64,000 bases of DNA from Streptomyces venezuelae. GTDB lineage: Bacteria; Actinomycetota; Actinomycetes; Streptomycetales; Streptomycetaceae. Positions 47,020 to 55,994 of the stretch are shown here, piece after piece (position 1 is the first letter of the stretch; every line of letters begins with the position of its first letter). The notes under the pieces were generated by a model. The model did no database searches. It saw only the letters and a program-made list of their open reading frames with translations, and was not told the DNA's origin. Both the position numbers and the translations under genes were made by a program. The stretch spans positions 1,798,001 through 1,862,000 of the forward strand of contig NZ_CP029194.1 of the NCBI RefSeq assembly GCF_008642375.1, in the 5' to 3' direction.

Positions 47020-48158
47020 CCGTCCGTCGCTCCGAGCCCGGCCCGGACATCGTCTTCAGGACCTCGGGAACCACCGGCAGGCCGGTCACCTGGTTGCGGA
47101 CCGCCGGGCAGCTCCGGGCGGAGGGCGAGCTCCTGGCCGGACTGACCGGGCCCGCCGACCAGGTGGTCTCGTACGCACCGCCGCACCATCTGTACGGCCG
47201 GGTCTTCGGCGTCGAACTCCCCCGTCTCCTCGGTGCCTCCGTGACCGATCACGGGGACACTCCGCTGGTACCGCCGGCGCTCGACCCCGGTGCACGGACC
47301 GTGCTGGTGTGCCTGCCCTCCAGCTGGCAACTGCTGCTGCGCCGGCTGCCGGAACTGGCCGCGTGCCGGGAGGTGGTGGCGGTGCACAGCACCGCCCGGG
47401 TTCCGGGCGCCGCGTACGAGGTGACCAGGCGCCTGGCCGGCACCGGATTCCGGGCTCTCGAGGTGCTCGGCTCGACCGAGACCGGTGCCGTGGCGACCCG
47501 CCCCCTGGACCCCGCGCTGCGTGAGGACGGGGTGTGGCAGCTCCTGCCTGACGTCTCCTGGGCCGGCGCGGCGGCAATACGCCCGTCACCGGCGGACGAC
47601 ACGTGGCCCGACGCGGCCGCGGAAGCCGGCATGGGCTCGTGGGTCGGCCCGGGAGCAGGGGCGAAGGCCGGTCCGGCAGCCTGCGGGGAGAGCGGTCCCG
47701 TAACCGACCGGCGCGCCGGTCCGGTGCGTCTGACCGTGGGCGGATCCCGGCTGGCACGGCGTCCCGGGGCGCCGCGACCGGACACGGTCACGATGCCGGA
47801 TCTGGTCGTGCCCGCCGGACCGCGCGGCTTCAGACGCCTCGGCCGGTCGCCCGGACTGGTGAAGGTGAACGGAGTCCGCTGTGACCTCGGCCTGGTGGAG
47901 CTGCTGGCGCGGGAGGCGTTCCCGGAGGCGGACACCGTGTGTGTACCACTCGACGACGAGATCCGAGGCGAGCACTACGCCATGTACTACGCCAGCCCCT
48001 CGGGGACCGGGACGGCCGAGTTCCGCTCCCGCCTCGCGGCCGTGCTGGGCACCGTGGTGCCCGGTCCCCGGTCGGTGATCCAGGTGCGTGAGGTGCCACG
48101 GTCCGGTGACATCGTTCTGATCGAGCGGCTTCGGGAGATGGCGGGACGGACGTCGTGA
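47016..48158 (+). CDS. Compact acyl-AMP ligase / ACP-loading enzyme
   Basis: A 380-aa ANL-type enzyme that begins almost at the P-loop (FRTSGTTGRPVTW, residues 14-26) and so lacks the about 150-aa N-terminal subdomain of normal ligases. Other motifs: EVLGSTETGAVATRPLD (about 150), GFRRLGRSPGLVKVNGVRCDLGLVE (A8-like hinge), with no clear C-terminal catalytic Lys. A Gly/Ala-rich insert lies at about 205-235. Coupled to the ACP upstream and the ammonia-lyase gene downstream by GTGA, so loading of the lyase product onto the ACP is the natural reading (inference). Confidence 0.8.
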   Translation: MTVRRSEPGPDIVFRTSGTTGRPVTWLRTAGQLRAEGELLAGLTGPADQVVSYAPPHHLYGRVFGVELPRLLGASVTDHGDTPLVPPALDPGARTVLVCLPSSWQLLLRRLPELAACREVVAVHSTARVPGAAYEVTRRLAGTGFRALEVLGSTETGAVATRPLDPALREDGVWQLLPDVSWAGAAAIRPSPADDTWPDAAAEAGMGSWVGPGAGAKAGPAACGESGPVTDRRAGPVRLTVGGSRLARRPGAPRPDTVTMPDLVVPAGPRGFRRLGRSPGLVKVNGVRCDLGLVELLAREAFPEADTVCVPLDDEIRGEHYAMYYASPSGTGTAEFRSRLAAVLGTVVPGPRSVIQVREVPRSGDIVLIERLREMAGRTS

Positions 48159-49618
48159 GCGGCACGGTGTCACGTCTGCTCGCGGAAAGCGGTTGGGAGA
48201 GCCGGATCACGCTCGACGACTCGGCGCGGGAACGGATGGCGAGGAGCCGGGACGCGTTCGAGCGGTCGTGCCGCACACGGGACGTGTACGGCACGACCCG
48301 TGGCTTCGGCCCCCTGGTCACGTACGCCGCGGACCCCGACCCGGGCGTACAAGGGCTCGGTCTGATCCGGCACCTGGCAACCGGGCAGGGCGAACCCCTG
48401 ACCCCGGCGGTGACCCGGACGATGCTCTGGTTGCGGTTGCGGTCGATGGCCGCCGGACACTCGGCGGTCGATCCAGCTCTGTGGCAATTGTTCGCCGACC
48501 AGTGGAACGCGGGTTTCACCCCTGTCGTCCCGCGCGACGGAAGCCTGAGCGCCAGTGGGGACCTCGTGCCCCTCGCCCATGCCGCACTGGCCGCGACCGG
48601 GGATGACCAGTCCCAGCTCGCCTGGGCGGACCCGAAGGAGGCGGCGGGCGGCGGGCACCACCCGCCGGCCGAGGTGCTGCGCCGGCTCGGTGTCCCGGCT
48701 CTGGTGTGGGACGCCCGAGGGGCGCTGGCCTTCGTCAACGGCACCAGTGCCGGTCTCGCGCTGGCGCTGCACAACCACCGGGAGCTGGAGGCGACGGCGC
48801 GGCTCGCGGCCGCCGTCACCGGCAGGCTCGCCGAGGTGCTGGGGGCCGATCCTGATCCGTACCACGACGCGCTCAGCCGAGTGCGCGGCCAGCCTGGGCA
48901 GCGGCGGGCCGCCGCGCTGATCCGCGCGGAGCTGCCGCCCGGTCATGTCCGGTCGCCGGAAAGGCCGTTGCAGGAGCGGTACTCGCTGCGCTGCGCTCCT
49001 CAGGTCCTGGGCGCCGTCCTGGACCAGTTGCGGTTTCAGGAGACGGTGCTGACGGCGGAGGCGGACGGCTGCACGGACAACCCCGTCACGGTGGACGGCG
49101 TGATCCGGCACGGCGGCAATTTCCACGCCGCGCCGGTCGTCCTCGCCTCGGAGGCGCACGCGAGCTCCGTCCATCAGGTGGCTCTGCTGATGGAGCGGCA
49201 ACTGGCTCTCCTCCTCGACCCGCGCGCCAACGGGGGGCTACCCCCGCTGCTCGCGGCGCGACCGGGCCGGGACAGCGGGCTCGCCGGAGTGCAGATCGCC
49301 GCCTCCTCACATCTGTCGCGGATCCGCCAGCTCGGCTATCCGGCGTCGATGACCACGATTCCCACCAACCTGGACAACCAGGATCACGTGCCGCTGGCCC
49401 TGAACAGCGCCGCGGCCGTGTCCGAGATGCTGACCCGTCTGCGCTGGATCTCCGGCGCGCTGTTGCTGGCCCTCACCGAGACGGGCCGACGTACCGGGTC
49501 ACGGGCGCACGGACTGTGGAGAATCCTGACCGAAGCCGCCGCGCCCCTCACCCATGACCGCCCGCTGGCGGCGGAGGTCCGCCTCCTCGCGGACCTGGCG
49601 CTCGACACCACCGGGTAG
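48155..49618 (+). CDS. MIO-type aromatic amino acid ammonia-lyase (tyrosine-like)
   Basis: A 487-aa lyase of the HAL/PAL/TAL family. The MIO cofactor forms from Ala133-Ser134-Gly135 in GSLSASGDLVPLAH; the catalytic Tyr45 lies in YGTTRGFG. The substrate-selectivity pair reads His73-Leu74 (RHLATGQGE), which in characterised enzymes marks tyrosine lyases or aminomutases, whereas Ser-His marks histidase and Phe-Leu PAL. The product is therefore probably p-coumarate (or beta-tyrosine). Slightly shorter than typical (about 510-530 aa). No hut genes are nearby. GTGA overlap with the ligase; the 3' end overlaps the convergent SARP gene by 120 bp. Confidence 0.88.
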   Translation: MSGTVSRLLAESGWESRITLDDSARERMARSRDAFERSCRTRDVYGTTRGFGPLVTYAADPDPGVQGLGLIRHLATGQGEPLTPAVTRTMLWLRLRSMAAGHSAVDPALWQLFADQWNAGFTPVVPRDGSLSASGDLVPLAHAALAATGDDQSQLAWADPKEAAGGGHHPPAEVLRRLGVPALVWDARGALAFVNGTSAGLALALHNHRELEATARLAAAVTGRLAEVLGADPDPYHDALSRVRGQPGQRRAAALIRAELPPGHVRSPERPLQERYSLRCAPQVLGAVLDQLRFQETVLTAEADGCTDNPVTVDGVIRHGGNFHAAPVVLASEAHASSVHQVALLMERQLALLLDPRANGGLPPLLAARPGRDSGLAGVQIAASSHLSRIRQLGYPASMTTIPTNLDNQDHVPLALNSAAAVSEMLTRLRWISGALLLALTETGRRTGSRAHGLWRILTEAAAPLTHDRPLAAEVRLLADLALDTTG

Positions 49619-51964
49619 GCGCTCGACGCCACCCGGCCCCGGGGAGCCGGGCCCCCGGACGTGGCCCAGTAGCAGGCGTGCCAGGGCCTGTGTCTGTTCC
49701 GGGGGCAGCGCGTACGCGGGGCCGTGCGCGACGGCGGCCAGGTTGACGCGCTCGGCGGCCAGCCACCGGGCGGCGGCCGAACGATCGGCGAAGAGCCGCC
49801 CGGCCTCGTCGTCGGCGGCCATCGGGCGTGGCCGCACCATCAGGCGGAGCGCGGCACGGGCATGGCGGAGGTAGTACTCGGAGAGTCGGCCCAGTGCGGC
49901 GCGACGCTCGGGTCCGGGGTCCTGGCGGTGCGCGGCCAGGAGCGCGTAACGGCGGAGCAGCGGGTGCATCCGGAACCTGCCGCGCGTGTGCTGTTCCAGG
50001 AGGTTGCGGTCGACCAGACCGTCCAGGAGCCGGCGCGCCCGCTCGCGCGGAACTCCGAACAGCGCGGCGGTCGCCGGGAGGTCGGTGTCCTGGCCGGGCA
50101 GCAGGCCGAGCATGCGGAAGGCGTGCCGGGCGGGCCGGGACAGGGAACGGTAGGAGGCGTCGAAGGTCCGCGCGACGCTACGGCTGCCGAGTCGGAGTTC
50201 GTCGAACGCGGTGCCTCCTCGCAGGTTCCGGACGAGCTCCGCGGCCGGTTGGGACGCCTGGTGGCGCAGGCGAGCGGCGGCGATCCGCACGGCGAGCGGC
50301 AGGTTGCCGCAGAGCCGGGCGACCACGGCGCCGTACGCCTCGTCCCTGGGCACCACACCGGTGAACAGGGCGGTTGCCTCGGCGGTGGAGAGCATGCCCA
50401 GGCGGATCGGATGGGCGCCGTCGAGTTCGGCGAGGGGGCCGCGGCCGGTGACGACCACGAGGCTGGCGGAATCGCCCGGCAGCAGGGGGCGGATCTGCGC
50501 GGCGTCGGCGGCGTCGTCCAGCAGGAGGACCACACGGCGACGGCCGAGCAGGGCGCGCCAGCGAGCGGCGGCGAGCGCGACGTTCCCGGCCCCATCGGCA
50601 TTCGCGAGATCACCGGGCTCTCCGGCCATCCGCAGGAGCAGGTCGAGCGCCTCGTACGGGGACAGCGGATCCCGCTCGTCGCTGTGACCATGCAGGTCGA
50701 CGTAGAACTGTCCGTCCGGGTACGCGGCCGCGGCGTGGTGGGCGATGCGGGTGGCGAGCGCGGTCTTCCCCGCTCCCGGCATACCGGTGACGGCCAGGAT
50801 CACGCTGCCCCGGGGGGTGTCCGCCGTCAGCACACGCGCCCGCTCGAGTTCGGCGCCCCGTCCGACGAAGTCCGTGAGGTCCCCGGGCAGCATGTTCGGT
50901 CCATGGCAGCCCGTGGACAGGAGCTCCGGGGAGGAGTCCGGATCGGGCCCGGGTAAGGGGGCCGCCCCGGCGTCTCCCGGTTCCCGTGTCGGCTCGGTCG
51001 AGGGCCGTACGGAGCCCGGAACCGGCTCGCCTGTGCCCCCGGCCCGTGGGGCGAAGGCTCCGGGGCCGGGAGCCGGCTCGTGTCCGCTCTCCCGTTCCGG
51101 TTCCCGGAGGACCGGCGGCATCGCGGAACGCCCCATGTCCATCATTCCTTTTCGTGGCCGGCCGTGCCCCGCCCGGGCGTCCGCCTGGCGCCCTGCCTTC
51201 CGGAGCTCGGCGCCCGGCTCCACACCGAGCTCCTGGTGCAGGACCCGGCGGACGCGGGCGTACGTGTCGGCCGCGTCGCGGTGGCGGCCCAGGGAGCTCT
51301 GGCAGCGGATCAGCAGCTCCCAGAGACGCTCACGCAGGGGGTGGAGGCTTGTGAGACGCAGGAGTTCGGGTACCGTCCGGTCACTGCGGCCGAGGGCGAG
51401 TTCGAGCTCCGCCAGGCGCTCGTACGCGCTGAGGTGTTCCTCCATGATGACGGGTTCCGCGTCACGGCGCAGGTGATCGGACCCGATGTTGGCGAGCGGT
51501 TCGCCGCGGAAGAGTTCCAGGGCTTCGCGCAGCATCACTGCGCCCTGCTCGGCGGGCCGTGTCTCCGCTCGGGTGACGAGGAGACGGAAGCGGTGCAGGT
51601 CGACGGAGTACGGGTCGACGTCCAGGAGATACCCGTCGCCTGAGCAGACGAGGGCGTGGCCGGGCAGGGCACGGCGTAGCTGCGAGGCGTACACCTGGAT
51701 GGCGCTCGTCGCCGAGCGCGGTGGTTCCCCGTCCCAGACGGCCGCCACCAAGCGCTCCTTGGCGACGTGGCAGCGCGGTTCGAGGAGCAGGGCGGCGAGC
51801 AGCCTCCGGGGTTTGCGGGACGGCGGCGTCCAGCGGACGCCGCCGATACGGACGTCGAAGTCGCCCAGGAGTCGGAACGTCACCCCGGTCGTCGGGTGGT
51901 CCGCCCCGGCGAGGGCGGTACCGAGGAACGACACGGCCTCGGGGGCGCGGACGGCGGTCGACAT
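49499..51964 (-). CDS. SARP/AfsR-family transcriptional regulator with NB-ARC ATPase
   Basis: An 821-aa regulator. Residues about 28-105 are the OmpR-like winged helix (FRLLGDFDVRIGGVRW to YLLDVDPYSVDLH) and 110-265 the BTAD helices. A Pro/Gly-rich linker follows, then an NB-ARC ATPase with Walker A GMPGAGKTALATR (about 392-404), Walker B RRVVLLLDDAADA and a winged-helix tail (RARRLLDGLVDRNLLEQHT). The C-terminal TPR array of full AfsR proteins is missing. The likely activator of the adjacent cluster. ATG 51964 with AAGGAGG. The extreme C-terminus overlaps the lyase gene by 120 bp and may be non-essential. Confidence 0.9.
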   Translation of the reverse strand: MSTAVRAPEAVSFLGTALAGADHPTTGVTFRLLGDFDVRIGGVRWTPPSRKPRRLLAALLLEPRCHVAKERLVAAVWDGEPPRSATSAIQVYASQLRRALPGHALVCSGDGYLLDVDPYSVDLHRFRLLVTRAETRPAEQGAVMLREALELFRGEPLANIGSDHLRRDAEPVIMEEHLSAYERLAELELALGRSDRTVPELLRLTSLHPLRERLWELLIRCQSSLGRHRDAADTYARVRRVLHQELGVEPGAELRKAGRQADARAGHGRPRKGMMDMGRSAMPPVLREPERESGHEPAPGPGAFAPRAGGTGEPVPGSVRPSTEPTREPGDAGAAPLPGPDPDSSPELLSTGCHGPNMLPGDLTDFVGRGAELERARVLTADTPRGSVILAVTGMPGAGKTALATRIAHHAAAAYPDGQFYVDLHGHSDERDPLSPYEALDLLLRMAGEPGDLANADGAGNVALAAARWRALLGRRRVVLLLDDAADAAQIRPLLPGDSASLVVVTGRGPLAELDGAHPIRLGMLSTAEATALFTGVVPRDEAYGAVVARLCGNLPLAVRIAAARLRHQASQPAAELVRNLRGGTAFDELRLGSRSVARTFDASYRSLSRPARHAFRMLGLLPGQDTDLPATAALFGVPRERARRLLDGLVDRNLLEQHTRGRFRMHPLLRRYALLAAHRQDPGPERRAALGRLSEYYLRHARAALRLMVRPRPMAADDEAGRLFADRSAAARWLAAERVNLAAVAHGPAYALPPEQTQALARLLLGHVRGPGSPGPGGVERLPGGVERQVREEADLRRQRAVMGEGRGGFGQDSPQSVRP

Positions 51965-52125
51965 GACGTTGTCCTCCTTCTCGCTCGCGTGTGACGGGTG
52001 CCCGCCCCGGGAAGCGGGGCGGGCACTGGTCGGATCCGGATGAAAGTCCGAGGCCCTCGCCTGTCTCGCCCCCGAAGGGCATACGAGGCCGTGGGACGCG
52101 GACGTCGTCCTCCGTCCGGCGTGGC

Positions 52126-52336
52126 CTAGGGCCTGTCCGACCCTGATCCGTCGGACAGGCCCCAGGACCGTCGAACTCCCATCTGCCCCACGACGCCATG
52201 CACGCGCTCTCGCCGCACCGGGCACAAGCCCGAGTACGTCCAGTACGAGGGCTTGAGCCCGGCACACCGAGAGCACGCACCTGACGCCGCGGGTCCGCCC
52301 TTCGGGCGACGACGGGAGTTCGACGACAGGACCTAG
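52126..52336. mobile_element. MITE-like foldback element at the subtilase stop codon
   Basis: A 203-bp element (52130-52332) with terminal inverted repeats GGCCTGTC / GACAGGAC (7 of 8 match), flanked by the 4-bp direct repeat CTAG (52126-52129 and 52333-52336). Inside are nested inverted repeats: GTCGAACTCCC (52170-52180) against GGGAGTTCGAC (52314-52324), and a long imperfect palindrome 52207-52273 centred on GTAC-GTCCA-GTAC. No transposase is encoded. The CTAG duplication and end type fit IS5-group mobilised elements (inference). The subtilase TAG stop lies in the right CTAG. Confidence 0.65.
52129..52162 (-). terminator. Perfect 13-bp hairpin in the MITE-like element
   Basis: Stem GGGCCTGTCCGAC (52129-52141) / GTCGGACAGGCCC (52150-52162) with an 8-nt loop. 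Its position downstream of the subtilase lets it act as that gene's terminator. Confidence 0.65.
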
Positions 52337-55300
52337 CGGCGGGTCTTGTGCACGGTGACGACGTCGGCGCGGTGCCGGCCGCCGTTGTGGTGGAGGACGG
52401 TCAGCAACTCGCCACCGCGGGCCCCCGGTGCGGCGTGGACCGCGAGGGAGGTGCCGGGCAGGGCGAGGTGGGTCACCGCGGGGTCGCCTGCGCCCTCGAC
52501 CCGGTAGGTGGGGGCGAGCGGGTCGTAGGCGACGGGTGCGTCGAGCTCGTCGACGACCGCGCTGCCAGGGGCACGGTAGAAGCCGCCCACCGCCACGGTG
52601 TAGCTGATCGGGTGGGAAGCGGCGGCCGGGTCGATGCCCAGAGCGCTCAGTCTGACCGGCAGGACGACGACGTTGGTGTCGAACGTGTTGGTGTCCACAT
52701 CGCCGAAGTGACTGTTGACGGGCTGAGTGTCGACCGAGGTGAAGCCGCCGCCCGGACGCGGCTTGCGCAGGTCGACGGTGTTGACCAGGAGGACGTCGCT
52801 GCGAGGCGCCTTGACCACGTAGGACTCGAAGTCGGGCGTTCCGTCGCCGGTGGTGTCGATCCGGACGTACGGAACCGTGTTGCTGCCGATGTTGGCCCAG
52901 TCGCCCCAGGTCACCACCGCGAAGGCGGCCAGTGCGTCCTGTGCCCTTCCCGCCGCGCGGGCCTGCGGGGCGGTGCTGGTGGCTCCGACGTAGCGCAGGT
53001 CCCCGCCACGGGCGGTGGCGTTGAGAACACAGCGTCCACCGGTACTGTCGGCGCAGTCGGGCATCCGCGGTGACCGGGCTCCGAGTTCGAAGGCGCTGAT
53101 CAGTGAGCGGTAGGCGGAGGCTCCCTCGCCCTGATCGAGACCGCGGCCGGTGAGCTTCAGCAGAGCGCGCGCGTTCTCGCCGCGCGGGGTGACGGTGCGG
53201 GGAACCCGTATCGTGGAAACCGGCTTGGGCGAGGCCGCGACCGGGACCCGCAGAGTCTGGTCGGCGCCCTGACGCGGGGTGAGCAACAGGCGGCCCGAGG
53301 CGTCGCCGACGAACTGACGGGCGAGTCCGCCCTGGACCGGTTCCATGGCCGGTTCCATGGCCTTGCGGAGCTCTCGCGCGTCGTCGACGCGCAGGGTGAC
53401 GGTCACCTTCGCCGATCCGTGCGCGGGGATGCGTACCCGGGTGGGAGAGACGGTGAAGCGCACGCCGGGCATGGTCGCGATCGTCTGGTACGAGGCGTCG
53501 AACACCTGGGCGTGGCCGCTCTTGTTGACGACACGCACGGTCTTCGTCCGCTTCAGCCGCCGCTCCACCTCCACGACGCCGAAGGACGCGCTGACGGCGC
53601 CGGGATCGTCGGTGACGTAGGCGAGGGTTCCCGTGCGCAGCGCGGCGAGGGCGTCGATCCTTCCGGCGCCGACCCGCTGCGGGGTGAGGGGGGTGCCGTC
53701 GTCGGCCGTGACGTCATGTCCCGCGGTGTTCATCGCGGCGGCCTTGGCCTCTTCGTAGGTCCACTCCGGATGGGCCTGGCGGATGAGGGCCATGACGCCG
53801 GTGGCGTGCGGGGCCGACATCGAGGTGCCGGAGTAGACGGCGCGGTCGGTCCCACTGCCGCTGAACGCAGCGGCGATGGTGTCACCGGGCGCCGAGATGT
53901 CGGGCTTGACGACGGGGCCGCGGATGCCGCGCGAGGTAAAGACGGAGGCGGTGTCGGTGAGCCGCTCGTCGTACGTCGGAACGCTGGCCCGGTCGGATCC
54001 GACGAGCCGCAGCCGCAGGGTTCCCGCCTCCACGGCGGGCCGGAGCGCCTCGCTGGACGTCATCGTGAACTGGAACATCGGCATGTCCGCCGTCCCGGTG
54101 ATCCGGGCCGTGAAGTGGTCCAGTTCGGAGCTGAGCACCACGGCCGCGGCACCGGCCTTCCGTGCGTGGGAAGCACGGGCCACCGATCCGCACTCGAGGC
54201 CTTCGATGGTCCGCTGGCCGTTCATCTCCAGCCAGACCGTCTTCCCGGCGACGGCCGCGGTCTCCTCGGGCGTGTACGCCTTGCAGCCCTGCGCGTTGTG
54301 TGCCGGGAGGGGGACGACGTCACGGCTCAGATCGAGGGCGTCCATGCCGGTGAACGCGAGACTGAACTGGCCCTGCTGGACACCGGCCTGTGCGGCGGGC
54401 CCCTCGACTCGGGCCCCGTCGCGCAGGAAGTACGAGTCGCGGGTGCTGCCGACCGTGAGCGCCTCCGGCGCCAGGCTGCCCGGTGAGCCGGCGACATCGT
54501 ACAGGTCGCCTCCGTTGCCGGCGGAGAACACCGTCAGCACATCGTGCTGCGCGAGCTTGCGGACGAACAGCGACAGGGGGTCGTCGACGCTGTTGTAGTT
54601 GCTGCTGAGAGCGAGGCTGACGATGTCGAGCTTGTCGCCGAAGTCGCCGTCCCCGTTGGGATCGAGCGCGTGGTCCAAGGCCTTCGCGGTGAGCGCGGAG
54701 GTGAGTCCGTTGCAGCCGAAGACCTTCAGAGCGTAGAGGGAAGCCTCCGGGGCCATGCCGGGGCCGACGCGCATCGAGCGGACGGTCTCCGGGGTGAGAT
54801 CGGCGTAGTCGTCGGTGAAGGTGGACCCGTCGGCGTTGACGCCCTGGGAGGCGATGATGCTGGCGCCGTGCGTGCCGTGATGGCCGCAGGAGATCGGGTT
54901 GGGGTCGGGCACCGGGGTGGTGGAGCCGAGCCGCCCGGACGCGTCGTAGGCGTCTCCCACGAAGTCGGTGCCTCCGATCACCTTCGCGGTGGGGAAGGTA
55001 CCGGGGGCCACCACGGTGGGATCGATCGCGCGGTACGCGGCCGGGGTACCGGGTCCACCGAATGCCGCGTGGGTGTAGTCGATTCCGTCGTCGACGATGC
55101 CGATGCGGATGCCCTTACCGGTTCTGCCGGTCTGTTGCCAGGCATTGAGGGCCCCCGTGAGCTGCACGGAACTGGTGCTGCTCTTCTCCTGGGCGGTGAT
55201 CGGGCGGATGGAGCGTACGTCGGGACGCTCGGCGAGGAGCCGTACACCGTCGAGATCGGCCTCGACGAGGAGACCGGGTACGGCATTGCCGGTGACCGCG

Positions 55301-55695
55301 AGAACCTTCGTGGTCCGGTCCGCGTCGCGCAGGATGTCGGCGACTCGTTCGGCGTGGCTGTCGACGGCGCGGCGGGCGTCCTTGGCTGCTCGCCGCGCCG
55401 CCTGCTCGCCGGAGCCACGACGGGTCTGTGCCGTGGACGCGTCGAGTGCGGAGCCGACAGCGAGCTCCACGAACACCGTGGCACGGCCTTCGTCGTGGGT
55501 CGGCCGAGGCGCGAGGCCGGCAGACAGCCCGCCGGGGGTCCGCTGCGATCCGGCGACCGCGGCGGCAAGCCCGTCGCCGGTGGCCGCGCCCACGGTGGTG
55601 GCGGCGGTGGTGGCGGTGGTGGTGGCGAGCGCGAGCGCCGCCGCGAGAGTCGCTGCCCTTCGGAAGCGTCTTGTGCGCTGGGAGTGTTGCGGCAA
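52333..55695 (-). CDS. Secreted subtilisin-like serine protease (S8 family, large)
   Basis: A 1120-aa exported protease. From a TTG start at 55695 (GAAGAGG at about 9 bp) the protein has a clear signal peptide (QHSQRTRRFRRAATLAAALALATTTATT). A pro-region follows, then the S8 domain with Asp in IGIVDDGIDYTH (about 200), His in GHHGTHGASI (about 273), a PA-like insert (about 400-580) and Ser in SGTSMSAPHATG (about 623). The 450-aa C-terminal part has beta-rich Fn3-like segments. The longer frame from 55869 adds a Pro/Arg-rich lead without export features. The stop codon was formed or kept by the MITE-like insertion site. A role in cluster product maturation is not evident. Confidence 0.88.
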   Translation of the reverse strand: MPQHSQRTRRFRRAATLAAALALATTTATTAATTVGAATGDGLAAAVAGSQRTPGGLSAGLAPRPTHDEGRATVFVELAVGSALDASTAQTRRGSGEQAARRAAKDARRAVDSHAERVADILRDADRTTKVLAVTGNAVPGLLVEADLDGVRLLAERPDVRSIRPITAQEKSSTSSVQLTGALNAWQQTGRTGKGIRIGIVDDGIDYTHAAFGGPGTPAAYRAIDPTVVAPGTFPTAKVIGGTDFVGDAYDASGRLGSTTPVPDPNPISCGHHGTHGASIIASQGVNADGSTFTDDYADLTPETVRSMRVGPGMAPEASLYALKVFGCNGLTSALTAKALDHALDPNGDGDFGDKLDIVSLALSSNYNSVDDPLSLFVRKLAQHDVLTVFSAGNGGDLYDVAGSPGSLAPEALTVGSTRDSYFLRDGARVEGPAAQAGVQQGQFSLAFTGMDALDLSRDVVPLPAHNAQGCKAYTPEETAAVAGKTVWLEMNGQRTIEGLECGSVARASHARKAGAAAVVLSSELDHFTARITGTADMPMFQFTMTSSEALRPAVEAGTLRLRLVGSDRASVPTYDERLTDTASVFTSRGIRGPVVKPDISAPGDTIAAAFSGSGTDRAVYSGTSMSAPHATGVMALIRQAHPEWTYEEAKAAAMNTAGHDVTADDGTPLTPQRVGAGRIDALAALRTGTLAYVTDDPGAVSASFGVVEVERRLKRTKTVRVVNKSGHAQVFDASYQTIATMPGVRFTVSPTRVRIPAHGSAKVTVTLRVDDARELRKAMEPAMEPVQGGLARQFVGDASGRLLLTPRQGADQTLRVPVAASPKPVSTIRVPRTVTPRGENARALLKLTGRGLDQGEGASAYRSLISAFELGARSPRMPDCADSTGGRCVLNATARGGDLRYVGATSTAPQARAAGRAQDALAAFAVVTWGDWANIGSNTVPYVRIDTTGDGTPDFESYVVKAPRSDVLLVNTVDLRKPRPGGGFTSVDTQPVNSHFGDVDTNTFDTNVVVLPVRLSALGIDPAAASHPISYTVAVGGFYRAPGSAVVDELDAPVAYDPLAPTYRVEGAGDPAVTHLALPGTSLAVHAAPGARGGELLTVLHHNGGRHRADVVTVHKTRR

Positions 55696-55994
55696 GCCAA
55701 TCAACCTCTTCCGTCCGGTTCCCTTGTCGCGCCAGGGGTATGGAGCGCGCCCGGTCGGGCGGCTGCCACCTCCTCCCCCGGTCAGCCTCCCCAGGTGAGG
55801 TCGTACGGCGCGATGAGGCCGGCAGTGCTCTCGGATCGGGGTACGTTCCGGTGCATGGAGGGTCTCCACTCACGAGGGTTGGTCGGAGGTGCCCTCATGG
55901 TGTGGGGGAGGCGGAAAGACACGGAAGCGATCGGTGTTTCCTCATCCGGCCATGTCCCAAACCGGCCATGCCCGTCGCGGGGCCGGACCGGTGA
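55696..55994. other. 299-bp gap upstream of the subtilase
   Basis: This must hold the subtilase promoter. I see no recognisable operator, RNA gene or coding frame. Confidence 0.4.
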
